64,000 bases of DNA from Fen-1258 sp964449775 (GCA_964449775.1 CAYVBQ010000011.1:43188-107187), one strand, 5' to 3'. Positions 1 to 9,367 are shown, counted from the stretch's first letter. Notes: generated from the letters alone by a model not told the origin. Translations and numbers: made by a program.

Positions 1-324
1 GTTAAAATCGAGGGAATCTACTTTTCCGTCGCGAGAGATATTTCTTGCTTCATTCATAACGTCCTCAACTCTCTGAAGTGCAGAATCAAAAGGAACATGT
101 TCATTTTGTTGGAAGAAATTGTGAATCTCGCTTCGTAATGAATCTTTATAGACAGATGCTTTGACCTCGGTTAGTTTCTTATCAAATTCGGTGACAGCAA
201 GATCCATAATTTTATTTTTGGTATAAACTTTCCATAAATCTTTTTTATACTTCACAACATAAACAACTACACCAACTATGATAGTGAACAAAACTACTGA
301 AGTTATGAAACAACCTTTTTTCAT
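1..324 (-). CDS. Hypothetical membrane-anchored protein (3' end off window)
   Basis: The minus strand is open from an ATG at 324 to the window edge, giving 108 residues with no stop, so the gene is cut by the window. It starts MKKGCFITSVVLFTIIVGV, one hydrophobic segment at about residues 5-24 that looks like a signal anchor. The rest is charged and predicted helical (for example LAVTEFDKKLTEVKASVYKD). It lies directly downstream of the CNNM/CBS gene, whose stop is at 334, so the two are probably co-transcribed. I do not recognise the family and assign no function. Confidence 0.65.
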   Translation of the reverse strand, partial: MKKGCFITSVVLFTIIVGVVVYVVKYKKDLWKVYTKNKIMDLAVTEFDKKLTEVKASVYKDSLRSEIHNFFQQNEHVPFDSALQRVEDVMNEARNISRDGKVDSLDFN

Positions 325-333
325 CGTCAAACT

Positions 334-1614
334 TTAGTTGAGGATTTTTTCCACCAGCACTTTATTGATTCGTTTGTTGACTACTTCTTTCACGGTAAAT
401 TTATAGTTATTGTGAGTGAAATGAAAACCTTGTTGAGGAATACTTCCGGCATGATTAAAAATAAAACCGCCGACAGTATCATAGTCATCATTTTCGGAAG
501 AAAATTCTTGATCGAGTAATTCGTTGAGTTCATCAATCGAAACTTTCCCGAGTAATAGGTAACTGGTATCGCTCAGTTTTGAAATTTCATTTTCCTCTTT
601 ATCGTATTCATCGCGAATTTCACCAACAATTTCCTCAAGTATATCTTCAAGCGATATAAGACCGGCAGTACCGCCATACTCATCAACCACAATTCCTAAA
701 TGCATATTTTTATCCTGGAATTCATGGAGAAGCTGGTTGATTAGTTTTGTCTCCGGGACAAACATAGCTTCTCTTGCGATACTTCTGAGCGAGAGTGTTT
801 TTCTTGATTCCGGATTTTTAAGAAATGGAAGTAGGTCTTTAGCGTAGATGATTCCGATAATTTTATCGAGACTGTTTTCGAAGAGAGGAATTCTACTATG
901 TCCCGACTCATTTATTCTGTTCATCAACTCATCAAAACTATCTTCAACAGAAACTGAAGTAATATCAACCCGTGGAGTCATAATCTCACGTGCGGTTACA
1001 GTTTTGAAGGAAACTATACCGTGAATAAGTTCATGTTCTCCTTCTTCAATGGTTCCTTTTTCTATACTCAAATCAGCAAGGTCGGTTATCTCAGTATCTC
1101 GAAGAACTGATTTGGATTTATCAAAAATAATGCGCGATGTTAGCATTTTTAAAAGATCGGTTAAAATTTTTGTGACCGGATAGAGAAGAATGCTTATCCA
1201 ATATAAAGGCAAAGCAACTAACCGAGCGAATTGTGTAGGATATTTTTGAGCCCAAAGTTTTGGAGTAGTTTCACAAAACAGAAGAATCAGTATAGTCAGT
1301 AGAGCAATTTGAACAATAAGCGCTATCTCTTCAGAAATATTAAAGATTGCCGCAAGTTGAAATGCAATCACAACAGAAATAATTGACGCCGCAACATTTA
1401 CAACAGTGTTACCAAGAAGAATTGTAACAAGCAATCTTTTAGGGTTTTCTAAAAGCAGCTGAATATACCCGCCGATTATTCGATGCTCTTTTTTGAACTC
1501 TCGAATTTTCTTCTTATCAAAAGAAAAAAGAGCTACTTCTGAACCGGAGAAAAAAGCCGAAAATAATAAACAGATCAGTAAAAGCAGAAATTTTGAATAT
1601 AAGCTATAGTCCAA
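334..1614 (-). CDS. CNNM/CBS-domain membrane protein of the CorC/HlyC (GldE-like) family
   Basis: 426 residues. The N-terminal CNNM (DUF21) domain has hydrophobic segments near residues 7-22, 60-85, 96-113 and 132-150. Two CBS modules follow at about 210-265 (REIMTPRVDI, GHSRIPLFE) and 280-340 (VVDEYGGTAGLISLEDILEE), then a CorC_HlyC domain to the end. The order and length match the full-length family. Members are linked to Mg2+/Co2+ export or, in Bacteroidota, to gliding and secretion as GldE; the sequence alone cannot choose between these. The CBS pair is the expected site for adenine-nucleotide sensing. It is followed at short spacing by the partial gene at 1-324 and preceded by ssb. Confidence 0.88.
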   Translation of the reverse strand: MDYSLYSKFLLLLICLLFSAFFSGSEVALFSFDKKKIREFKKEHRIIGGYIQLLLENPKRLLVTILLGNTVVNVAASIISVVIAFQLAAIFNISEEIALIVQIALLTILILLFCETTPKLWAQKYPTQFARLVALPLYWISILLYPVTKILTDLLKMLTSRIIFDKSKSVLRDTEITDLADLSIEKGTIEEGEHELIHGIVSFKTVTAREIMTPRVDITSVSVEDSFDELMNRINESGHSRIPLFENSLDKIIGIIYAKDLLPFLKNPESRKTLSLRSIAREAMFVPETKLINQLLHEFQDKNMHLGIVVDEYGGTAGLISLEDILEEIVGEIRDEYDKEENEISKLSDTSYLLLGKVSIDELNELLDQEFSSENDDYDTVGGFIFNHAGSIPQQGFHFTHNNYKFTVKEVVNKRINKVLVEKILN

Positions 1615-1648
1615 CTAATATTTTATCCTACCTTGTTCAACAATCATA

Positions 1649-2092
1649 TTAAAACGGAAGATCGTCATCTTGTCCTGTGGCGGCAACATCCGGTTCGGGT
1701 GCAGAAAAACTTCCTGTTCTTTCGTTGCTGCTATAACCTTCACCGCCGGTTTCTTTACCTTCTCTACCTTCAAGAGGAATAAGCTTCTCTGAAATTATCT
1801 CTGTAACGTATCTTTTAACGCCTTCTTTATCGGTATAATCCCTTTTCTGAATGCGTCCTTCTACATAAAACTTTTTTCCTTTTTTAAGGGACTCTTTGTA
1901 GAAATCCGGAATGTTAAAAGAAACTACATTATGCCATGTTGTTTCATTCACCCAATTGCCGTCTTTACCTTTATAGCTGTTTGAAGTAGCAATAGAAAAA
2001 GATGTGACAGACAAATTATTTGTGGTGAAGCGTGTCTCTGCATCATTTCCAAGATTACCTATCAGCATTACTTTGTTTAATGAAAATGCCAA
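1649..2092 (-). CDS. ssb: Single-stranded DNA-binding protein
   Basis: Binds single-stranded DNA in replication, recombination and repair. The OB fold covers about residues 1-105 (VMLIGNLGNDAETRFT, WHNVVSF, KGKKFYVEGRIQ). A low-complexity acidic tail ends in DDDLPF, the family's partner-binding C-terminus. I place the start at a TTG (2090-2092), giving AFSLNKVMLIGN after the initiator. It is preceded at about 5 nt by AGGTGG and matches the usual N-terminus of Bacteroidota SSBs. An in-frame GTG at 2101 would add only three residues and would overlap that ribosome-binding site. The protein is then about 147 residues. Confidence 0.93.
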   Translation of the reverse strand: MAFSLNKVMLIGNLGNDAETRFTTNNLSVTSFSIATSNSYKGKDGNWVNETTWHNVVSFNIPDFYKESLKKGKKFYVEGRIQKRDYTDKEGVKRYVTEIISEKLIPLEGREGKETGGEGYSSNERTGSFSAPEPDVAATGQDDDLPF

Positions 2093-2201
2093 TTTAACCA
2101 CCTTTGTTTGTTAGAGTTGTTTTCCACTCTAAATTTATCATAATTCATTGAAATTACAAATACCGAATAGATAGATTTTTGCAGATAAGTTACAAGTTCA
2201 C

Positions 2202-2422
2202 GTTACGCAGAAGATTGAAATTGAATAACCACGAGCTTTAGAGGGTGTGTGATAATTCATTATAAACCGTTGAAACGGTTAGCAATATTTGGGTTTTATT
2301 TCAAATTCCCACGAATAAATTCGTGGGTTATTACTTTTCACACAGTCTCTTTAGCTCGTGGATTAATTTTATTGAACCCACGACTTAAAAGTCGTGGTTA
2401 CGCAAAACTCAATTTTGCGTAA
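2202..2422. repeat. Nested palindrome cluster (REP/BIME-like, no transposase)
   Basis: This fills most of the 2102-2462 gene-free gap. Two 24-nt outer arms (2229-2252 and 2338-2361) are inverted copies agreeing at 20 positions and beginning CCACGAGC. Between them lie palindromes at 2265-2280 (AACCGTT, 2-nt loop, AACGGTT) and 2308-2327 (CCCACGAATAAATTCGTGGG). To the right are hairpins at 2378-2397 (CCACGACTT arms) and 2398-2422 (TTACGCAAAA arms, 5-nt loop). GTTACGCAG at 2202-2210 marks a possible left end. The CCCACG...CGTGGG hairpins resemble those flanking the RAYT gene at 18.8-19.3 kb, which suggests a non-autonomous relative. Confidence 0.75.
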
Positions 2423-2462
2423 GGTAACTTACAGGTATATTTTGGAATATCGGACTCATACA

Positions 2463-2942
2463 CTATTCAAGAGTAATTATGAATGCATCTTTGAATGAAG
2501 GAATCTGCCAAATATTATTTCTAACTTTTTCAGCATCTTCTTTAGATGCGAAAGGCAGCAAGCGCACAACAAAATGTTTATCTGAGTCACGTAATGTGAT
2601 ACTCATTATGTAGGCAATCTTTGATTGATTTTCTTTAACAAAAGCTTGTGCGCGTTCTTGAGTTGTAAAAGCCCCAACTTGTACAATGAATTTCTTTGCA
2701 GTCATAGTGAAGGAGTCTTTTATCACTGGTGCAGACTTTACTTCGGGTTTTGGTTCTTCCGGTTTAGCTTCGGTTTGTTTAGGAATTTCAACTTTTGTTG
2801 TATCATGTTTAGTCACATCATCAAAAACATAAATTTCCGGTTCTTTCTTCTGTTCATTGGCAACAGTTTCTTGAGAAGTTGAACATGATAAAAGTAAAAT
2901 CGAGCTTATAAGAACCGGCATTAAGTATTTGATTGGTTTCAT
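2463..2942 (-). CDS. SPOR-domain lipoprotein
   Basis: 159 residues. The N-terminus is a lipoprotein signal (MKPIKYLMPVLISSILLLSC) with the lipobox Cys at residue 20. A Pro/Glu/Lys-rich linker spans about 30-80. A C-terminal SPOR domain covers about 86-157 (KFIVQVGAFTTQERAQAF, HFVVRLLPFASKEDAEKV). SPOR domains bind denuded glycan strands of septal peptidoglycan, so a periplasmic, membrane-tethered role at division sites is likely. It is a single gene between a repeat-filled gap downstream and the FadL-like gene upstream. Confidence 0.88.
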   Translation of the reverse strand: MKPIKYLMPVLISSILLLSCSTSQETVANEQKKEPEIYVFDDVTKHDTTKVEIPKQTEAKPEEPKPEVKSAPVIKDSFTMTAKKFIVQVGAFTTQERAQAFVKENQSKIAYIMSITLRDSDKHFVVRLLPFASKEDAEKVRNNIWQIPSFKDAFIITLE

Positions 2943-3064
2943 ATTTAACTCAGATTTAGTATAAAAAGAGTTGAATAAAATTTCTGTCTAAATATAATAA
3001 TTATACGCTTTATGCGAAATTAACTCTTAGAGAAAAATAATTTAAAAAAATCATTTTGGCAGAA

Positions 3065-3103
3065 AATAAAAAACCCGCTAACCAATTTTCAGGCAGCGGG
3101 CTA
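3065..3103 (-). terminator. Rho-independent terminator of the FadL-like gene
   Basis: Read on the minus strand, AGCCCGCTGCC and GGTTAGCGGGTT form a GC-rich stem around an AT-rich loop, followed at once by a run of six T. It lies 26 nt past the stop of the gene ending at 3129. Confidence 0.8.
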
Positions 3104-3128
3104 ATAAGACTAATACATTAAAAGCTTA

Positions 3129-4400
3129 TTAAAAACCAAACCCTAAGTTAATACCGAATAGATTAGTAGAATTCACATATGTACCATTAAAAGGAATTGC
3201 CGAATCTTTAACTACGTTTTCAAAAGATATGTACTGATATGCTGCATCAACACGTATGTTTTGCGTAATTTGATATCCGATACCTAGCGTAAATTCATGA
3301 CGATCAGCACCAGGCAGAGAAGGATCCATATATTTTGTAGGTATTGGATTACCGTCGTATACATAACCGGCTCTAAATGCTAAGTCATTCATGCGGTATT
3401 CACCGCCAAATCTATAAGTAACAGTATTTTCCCAATTCTTAATAGATTTCAAATCAGCCCACGCCGCAGTGTTCTTTTCAAAATCAGCCGCTAGTTCTTT
3501 ATAACTTGACCAGCCCGTAAATTGAACATCCGCATTTAAAGTAAGATCTGCTGTAGCACTGTATGAAGCTCCAAATCTTAAATCAGAAGGCATTGTTAGT
3601 TTTGCTACACCTGGTCCAGATGGGAAAAGATCAGAATGTCCAACAGGAAATCCAGCTGGTTTTGCATTTAATCCAGTGAAGGTCAAATCACCTTTGAATG
3701 TAATTTCTGCTGAATGACGATATGAAGCACCTACTGAAATATCTTTTGTTGGTTTGAAAAGCAAGCCGACATTAAATGTATATGCGGCGTCTCCATTTCC
3801 CTCTAAATTAACGCCAACATTTGTAGCACCGGGAAGATTAACACCAGGAGCAAGAGGAATTGTTGGTATATCTATTACTTGGTAAAACTGTACATTAGAA
3901 ATGATATAATTAAATCCAACACCAATTGAGAAATTGTCAGATACTTGGTAAGCTACTGTTGGATTTATATAAAAGGTTCTCAATTCAGTTTTTACAGCTA
4001 ATGATTTTCCAATCCATGTGGAAGGCCATTCTGAACCAAGTCCATAAGGATTAAAAACACCAATACCGAAAGATAATCCATTATCCATTCCATAAACTCC
4101 GTAGAAATTTATGGGAGTAAATGTTCTAGCAACAGTTGTTGATTTAGTAGTAAGAGGAGTAGGACCAGTGAAATCAACTGAAGGCATAATGAATGTTGTA
4201 CCAAGTAAAATTTTCATTCCCTTTAAATTTGTTAAACCAGCGGGATTGAAATAAATAGATGATGCATCTGATGCCATTCCTACAAATGCATGCCCCATAC
4301 CCATTGCTCTTGCATTCTGGGTACCCGTTAGAAAACCGCCAGCGAATGTATTGCCAGCAAATAAAATAGAGACAAATAATAAAGTAAAGAATTTCTTCAC
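3129..4400 (-). CDS. FadL/OmpP1/TodX-family outer-membrane transport protein
   Basis: About 423 residues with a signal peptide (KKFFTLLFVSILFAGNTFAGG). The mature start is typical of the FadL family: GFLTGTQNARAMGMGHAF followed by SSIYFNPAGLT. Later segments show alternating beta-strand patterns (VGASYRHSAEITF, LRFGASYSATADLTL, FTLGIGYQITQNIRVDAAYQY) and the chain ends in aromatic GFGF. The family takes up hydrophobic compounds such as long-chain fatty acids; the substrate here is unknown. I choose the GTG at 4398-4400 because AGGAGG lies 4 nt upstream. An upstream ATG at 4430 would place this ribosome-binding site inside the gene. It is a single gene with its own terminator. Confidence 0.88.
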   Translation of the reverse strand: MKKFFTLLFVSILFAGNTFAGGFLTGTQNARAMGMGHAFVGMASDASSIYFNPAGLTNLKGMKILLGTTFIMPSVDFTGPTPLTTKSTTVARTFTPINFYGVYGMDNGLSFGIGVFNPYGLGSEWPSTWIGKSLAVKTELRTFYINPTVAYQVSDNFSIGVGFNYIISNVQFYQVIDIPTIPLAPGVNLPGATNVGVNLEGNGDAAYTFNVGLLFKPTKDISVGASYRHSAEITFKGDLTFTGLNAKPAGFPVGHSDLFPSGPGVAKLTMPSDLRFGASYSATADLTLNADVQFTGWSSYKELAADFEKNTAAWADLKSIKNWENTVTYRFGGEYRMNDLAFRAGYVYDGNPIPTKYMDPSLPGADRHEFTLGIGYQITQNIRVDAAYQYISFENVVKDSAIPFNGTYVNSTNLFGINLGFGF

Positions 4401-4472
4401 ACAACCTCCTATTGTTAAATGAAATTTCATTGAGAAGATAAGTAATTGTATTTTAAAAGCAAATAAGATTTC

Positions 4473-4973
4473 TTATTCGATTGTCAGAATTATAGAATCC
4501 TTTTCTACTGATTGCCCTTCCTTATAAAATATTTTTTTTACAATTCCACTGGCAGGAGAGCGTAATTCGTTCTCCATTTTCATTGCTTCTAAAATGAATA
4601 ATGATTCGCCTAAATTAACTTCATCGCCAACATTTTTCTTTAATTTTAATAAGAGCCCAGGCATTGGTGCCTTAACATCAGAATGGTGCTTTAACTTACT
4701 TTTGTTTTTTTGAAGTTCGTTTGCTGTCTCTTGAAGTCGGGTTCTTACCGTAGCATCGAAATAACATGCGTCAATTATAATTCCAAATCTATCTATACCG
4801 AGTTTATTGGATGTAATCTCAAAAACACTATTTCCAATTCTGATTACATATGCATTATTGGTTATCTTAGAAACATCCGCACTAACTTCTCTATCACCAA
4901 CTTGCACTTTCCCATCACCGAGCATTTTAACCAAGTGTTTACGATTGTTTATTGTAACGATAAATTCATTCAT
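4473..4973 (-). CDS. Biotin carboxyl carrier protein (biotinyl-domain subunit)
   Basis: 166 residues from ATG 4973. A C-terminal biotinyl/lipoyl fold covers about 95-166 with APMPGLLLKLKKNVGDEV and the biotinylation motif EAMKMEN, the target lysine being about residue 132. The N-terminal part (about 1-90) is a beta-rich region typical of carriers paired with acyl-CoA carboxylases. Its start overlaps the biotin carboxylase stop by 8 nt (ATGAATGA), so the two are translationally coupled and presumably act in one enzyme. No carboxyltransferase subunit is visible, so whether the substrate is acetyl-, propionyl- or another acyl-CoA or pyruvate is undecided. Confidence 0.88.
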   Translation of the reverse strand: MNEFIVTINNRKHLVKMLGDGKVQVGDREVSADVSKITNNAYVIRIGNSVFEITSNKLGIDRFGIIIDACYFDATVRTRLQETANELQKNKSKLKHHSDVKAPMPGLLLKLKKNVGDEVNLGESLFILEAMKMENELRSPASGIVKKIFYKEGQSVEKDSIILTIE

Positions 4974-6462
4974 ATATCTGCGACCGCCATGTATTGCTAT
5001 CAGCAATATTATTATTCGCAAGTGTTGTTTGGAGTTCTTTTTGTTTTAGAATTGCGCCGAGAACAGCCGCTATCTCCTCATAACCATTTGATGATTCATC
5101 TTTCCATTTTCCCGGCACTAGAGGTAAGAATTCATTGTCAAGAAAATTAATATCAAATGTTCCATTGAGAAAGGTTTTTTGTTTCAGAATCCAATTGAAG
5201 ACGGGAATATTTGTGATGACTCCGCTGATCTGATATTCTCCAAGTGCCCGTCTCATTCTTGCTAATGCTTCTTCCCTATCAATTCCCCAAGCAATTACTT
5301 TAGAAAGAATTGGATCATAATAAATAGGGACATCGCTAAGTACATCAATACCACGATCAATTCTAATTCCGGGACCCGATGTGAGACGATGATGGATTAT
5401 TTTTCCAATTGATGGTGCGAAATTGTTATCAACATCCTCTGCATAAATTCTACACTCCACTGCGTGCCCATGAATTTTTAAGTCTTCTTGTTTTATGGAG
5501 AGCTTTTCTCCGGATGCTATTCTAATTTGTTGTTTTACTAAATCTATTCCTGTGATCATCTCAGTAACAGGATGTTCCACCTGAAGTCGTGTGTTCATTT
5601 CGAGGAAATAAAAATCTTTATTCTTATCCATCAAAAATTCAATTGTGCCTGCATTATAATAATTACAAGCTTTAGCAGCCTTAACAGCAGCTTGAGTAAT
5701 CTTTTGCCGGGTTGTTTCATCAACGGCGATAGATGGCGCTTCTTCTATAACCTTTTGATGTCGTCTCTGAACAGAACACTCACGCTCGAAAAGATGAATA
5801 TAATTTCCATATTTATCAGCTAGGATCTGGACTTCGATATGCTTCGGGTGTTCAATAAATTTTTCAAGATAGACATCGTCATTACCGAACGCTTTAAGGG
5901 CTTCGTTTTTAGCACGGTTGTATGATTCTTCAAATTTATCATTGCTATCAATCTTTCGCATTCCCTTTCCGCCGCCGCCCGCCGCAGCTTTCAGCATAAC
6001 AGGATAACCAATTTCGAAAGCGATCTTTTTTCCTTCTTCGATATTTTGAATTGGCTCAGTCGTGCCCGGAACAATCGGAACATTGTGAAGTTTCATCAAT
6101 CTTCGCGCGGATGTTTTTTCTCCCATCATCATAACGGATTTTGAAGAAGGCCCGATAAAAATAATTCCCGATTCTTCAACCATACGGATGAATTCCGGGT
6201 TTTCCGATACAAAACCATAACCGGGGTGAATTGCATCTGCGCCGATCTCTTTTGCAAGTTTGATTATTTTTTCTTTGTTGAGATATGATTCGTTTGCCGG
6301 TGAGGGACCGATAAGATAAGCTTCATCTGCACGACGGACATGAAGAGCATTTTTATCTACTTCGGAATAAATGGCAACAGAAATAATTCCCATCTCACGA
6401 CATGCTTTAATAATTCTGTGAGCAATTTCTCCGCGATTAGCAATTAATATTTTTTTGATCAT
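4966..6462 (-). CDS. Biotin carboxylase subunit of an acyl-CoA (or pyruvate) carboxylase
   Basis: 498 residues. It carboxylates biotin with ATP and bicarbonate. The N-terminal domain starts MIKKILIANRGEIAHRIIKA. The ATP-grasp domain has the glycine-rich loop KAAAGGGGKGMR near 160-170, and the catalytic region contains EMNTRLQVEHPVTEMITG. The C-terminal domain has HAVECRIYAEDVDNNFAPS. Length is slightly above AccC, with a C-terminal tail of about 50 residues before the overlap with the carrier gene. That tail and the separate, larger carrier subunit suit an acyl-CoA carboxylase alpha pair better than the housekeeping AccBC, but this is inference. Confidence 0.92.
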   Translation of the reverse strand: MIKKILIANRGEIAHRIIKACREMGIISVAIYSEVDKNALHVRRADEAYLIGPSPANESYLNKEKIIKLAKEIGADAIHPGYGFVSENPEFIRMVEESGIIFIGPSSKSVMMMGEKTSARRLMKLHNVPIVPGTTEPIQNIEEGKKIAFEIGYPVMLKAAAGGGGKGMRKIDSNDKFEESYNRAKNEALKAFGNDDVYLEKFIEHPKHIEVQILADKYGNYIHLFERECSVQRRHQKVIEEAPSIAVDETTRQKITQAAVKAAKACNYYNAGTIEFLMDKNKDFYFLEMNTRLQVEHPVTEMITGIDLVKQQIRIASGEKLSIKQEDLKIHGHAVECRIYAEDVDNNFAPSIGKIIHHRLTSGPGIRIDRGIDVLSDVPIYYDPILSKVIAWGIDREEALARMRRALGEYQISGVITNIPVFNWILKQKTFLNGTFDINFLDNEFLPLVPGKWKDESSNGYEEIAAVLGAILKQKELQTTLANNNIADSNTWRSQIYE

Positions 6463-6467
6463 TAGTC

Positions 6468-8816
6468 CTACTTTAATTCAACTATTGTAATTCCATCACC
6501 GCCGTACTCTATATTTGCAAAATAGTAATTTTTTATCAAACCATTGTTCCTAAGTAACCCGTGAACGAGCTGTTTAAGTGCGCCCGTACCTTTACCATGT
6601 AATATTTCAACACGGTCCACGCCGCTCATATAAGCGTTATCTAAGAATTTGATTATCTCAAACTCGGCTTCATCGGCACGTTTACCGCGAAGATCTAAAC
6701 GATAGCTAATTTCATTTTGATCAACACTGAAAGATTTTGAAGATGATTTTTCCACTTCTGATTTTTTTGACGGTACCAGATCACTGTATTTTGTTTTCAT
6801 TTTTATAGACCCTACACTTAACACTGCCCTATTTTTCCCTTTATCTATTACATCTATCACACCCACAGAATCAGTCTCTTTGATCCTGACGTAATCGCCG
6901 ACTTTTAATTCAACTTTATCCTCAATGACTTTTTTCTCTTTCTTAAATACAATTTGACTCTCTTTTTTAATCTCCTCAATTATTTTCTTCTCTACTTTGA
7001 TCACATCCTTATTAGCTTGAGACTCACGAATGTTTTTGATAGCGGATTCAACTTTCTTATTGACCTCGCTTAAATAAAGATCTGCTTTCTCTTTTGCCCC
7101 GGAAAGAATTTCTTTCTTCTGGTGTTCGAGTTGTTCGATTTTCCCTTGATAAAGATTTGTCAATCCTTTCAGACGGGAATTCTCTCTTTCCAAAGTATTG
7201 AGTTGTTCTCTTAAATGTTGAGATTTTTTTTCAAGAGATACAAGAAAATCCTCGATCTTTGTTTTATCAGTATCCAAATACTCTTTAGCTAGAGTAATGA
7301 ATTTATCATCAAATCCAATCCTATTTGCAACTTCGAATGCGTAACTTGACCCGGGAGTTCCTTGTCTAAATTTATAAGTCGGTTGCAGATGATCAGTATC
7401 AAATTCCATTGAAGCGTTTTGGAACTTATCAAGTTGATTGGCAACCAACTTTAAACTGCCGTGATGTGTGGTTGCAAGAACTTTAGCCCCTTTATCACGT
7501 AATGTGATCAACATTCCGGTTGCTATTGCTGCACCTTCTGCCGGATCGGTGCCGGTCCCAATCTCATCGAGAACGACAAGACTTTTCTCATCTGCTTCTT
7601 CAATTATCTCTTTTATGTTTTTTAGATGGGAACTGAACGTGCTTAGATCGTCTTCAATAGATTGAGCATCGCCGATATCAACCAAAACTTTTTCGAATAA
7701 GAAAAAATTTGAATCGGGATGCGCAGGAATTGGGACACCGGCAAGTGCAAGACAGACTAACAATCCGGTCGTTTTCAAAGTAACCGTTTTGCCGCCTGCA
7801 TTTGGTCCTGTAATCAAAACTATATTCACGTTATCCAGTTTCAAATCCATAGGAATGGTATTAGCATGCCCTATTCGTTTGATAAGTAGTGGGTGACGTG
7901 CGTCTATAATTGAGAAAGGTTTTGTTTGATCAAATGCCGGATGTGAACCCATTATCTCAATAGAATATTTTGCGCGGGCAAAGATGGAATCAATTTCGGC
8001 TATAGCACCAAGAGAGTATTTTAATTCGGAATGTACTTGACCTATCCGCTCGGTTAATCCTTTTAGAATTTTTTCGATTTCACGCTTCTCAGCAAAACCA
8101 AGTGATAGAATTTCATTATTGAGTTCTAATGTCTCTTCCGGTTCGATGTAAACTGTCTGTCCGGTGGATGATTCTGAATGAACAAATCCGCGCACATGAC
8201 GTTTATGCTCGGACTTAACGGGCAGTACTATTCTTCCATCACGCTGAGTGACATATTCTTCTTGAACCAGATAAGAATCACTCAATTTTTTTAAAAGTTT
8301 TTGCACTTGTTTCCGGAGAGAGGATTCCTTCTCGCGGATTTCTATTCTAATTTCCCTTAGTTTTGTACTTGCATCGTCTCGTATCTCACCATTCTCTGTG
8401 AACACTCTTCCAATAAAATGTTCGAACACCTTATCAACAAATAATTTTTCTGTCAATTCACGCAAATATGTTTGTCCACCATCTCTGGGTTTTAAGAACT
8501 GAAATAATTTGCGTGAAGTTTCTGCGAGTTTGAGAATATCTATTATCTGTCTTATCTGAAGAACTGTTCCTTCAATTCGACTTCGCGAGAGGACTTCATT
8601 GAGGTCAGGCAAATATTCTAATGGCGGAAAATCATTTTTGATTAGAATTTCTTTTGCTTCGTTAACTTGTCTGCCATTTTTTTTGATCAATTCAAGATTG
8701 GTAAGAGGGAGTATATTACAAACAACCTTTTTCCCGTTATCTGTGATGCAATACTTGAGGATTTGTGCAATTACTTTTTGGTATTCTAATTTTTCGAGAA
8801 TTTTTTGAGTGATCAT
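6468..8816 (-). CDS. mutS2: Endonuclease MutS2
   Basis: 782 residues, the usual MutS2 length. MutS2 suppresses homologous recombination and, in some bacteria, rescues collided ribosomes. The N-terminal core and clamp domains cover about 1-310. The ABC-type ATPase has Walker A GPNAGGKTVTLK, the signature DDLSTFSSHLKNI, Walker B LVVLDEIGTGTDP and a TTHHGSLK switch. A long coiled coil follows (about 530-630), then a KOW-like linker (VELKVGDYVRIKE). The C-terminal Smr domain contains LDLRGKRADEAE and HGKGTGALKQ. The DLR and HGKG nuclease motifs are intact. It overlaps the upstream CvpA-like gene by 4 nt and ends 5 nt before the biotin carboxylase gene begins. Confidence 0.95.
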   Translation of the reverse strand: MITQKILEKLEYQKVIAQILKYCITDNGKKVVCNILPLTNLELIKKNGRQVNEAKEILIKNDFPPLEYLPDLNEVLSRSRIEGTVLQIRQIIDILKLAETSRKLFQFLKPRDGGQTYLRELTEKLFVDKVFEHFIGRVFTENGEIRDDASTKLREIRIEIREKESSLRKQVQKLLKKLSDSYLVQEEYVTQRDGRIVLPVKSEHKRHVRGFVHSESSTGQTVYIEPEETLELNNEILSLGFAEKREIEKILKGLTERIGQVHSELKYSLGAIAEIDSIFARAKYSIEIMGSHPAFDQTKPFSIIDARHPLLIKRIGHANTIPMDLKLDNVNIVLITGPNAGGKTVTLKTTGLLVCLALAGVPIPAHPDSNFFLFEKVLVDIGDAQSIEDDLSTFSSHLKNIKEIIEEADEKSLVVLDEIGTGTDPAEGAAIATGMLITLRDKGAKVLATTHHGSLKLVANQLDKFQNASMEFDTDHLQPTYKFRQGTPGSSYAFEVANRIGFDDKFITLAKEYLDTDKTKIEDFLVSLEKKSQHLREQLNTLERENSRLKGLTNLYQGKIEQLEHQKKEILSGAKEKADLYLSEVNKKVESAIKNIRESQANKDVIKVEKKIIEEIKKESQIVFKKEKKVIEDKVELKVGDYVRIKETDSVGVIDVIDKGKNRAVLSVGSIKMKTKYSDLVPSKKSEVEKSSSKSFSVDQNEISYRLDLRGKRADEAEFEIIKFLDNAYMSGVDRVEILHGKGTGALKQLVHGLLRNNGLIKNYYFANIEYGGDGITIVELK

Positions 8817-9367
8817 TTTTTAATTTGAGATGAGTCTATTTGTAAATTTGGATCGGACTCTTTCTTCTCGATAAATTTTATTAAATAATCGGTTGCTTTC
8901 GAATTTTTTCCAATAATAAGATCGATTGATTTAGGTATTAGATCGAGAACAAAATTATAACTAAGAGAATTATTTCTTTGAGAGATATTTGGGAAACTGA
9001 AAATATTGAGGAACAAAAATACTGCGCTAAGAAAAAATGCTATCTGAATTGCACCTATGATACCACCAATAAATTGATTTATAAAACGATTTACCTTATC
9101 GAAGGGATGAACTACACGCTTAATCAATGAGGCTATTAAGATTACAACTAGAAATATCGTAATACCGGCAATGACACTTGATAAATATTCATCATCATTG
9201 AAAAATGCAGCCAGGTATTTTCCTACATAACTGGAAAATTGGAATGCGAGAATTATACCAATAATAAAACCAATCAAACCAATTATTTTTCTAACAAGCC
9301 CATCTTTGAATCCTAGTAAAAAACCAATAATTATGATGATTAGGATAATATAATCGAGATAATTCAA
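8813..9367 (-). CDS. CvpA-family inner-membrane protein
   Basis: 184 residues, starting MNYLDYIILIIIIIGFLLGFKDGLVRKIIGLIG, the CvpA N-terminal hydrophobic hairpin. Further membrane segments lie near 60-83 and 100-124, followed by a soluble tail of about 50 residues. The family is associated with colicin V production and envelope integrity; the molecular role is not established. It sits between yqeY-like and mutS2 with 4-nt overlaps on both sides, so this is a tightly coupled operon. CvpA next to MutS2 is a common pairing. Confidence 0.85.
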   Translation of the reverse strand: MNYLDYIILIIIIIGFLLGFKDGLVRKIIGLIGFIIGIILAFQFSSYVGKYLAAFFNDDEYLSSVIAGITIFLVVILIASLIKRVVHPFDKVNRFINQFIGGIIGAIQIAFFLSAVFLFLNIFSFPNISQRNNSLSYNFVLDLIPKSIDLIIGKNSKATDYLIKFIEKKESDPNLQIDSSQIKK

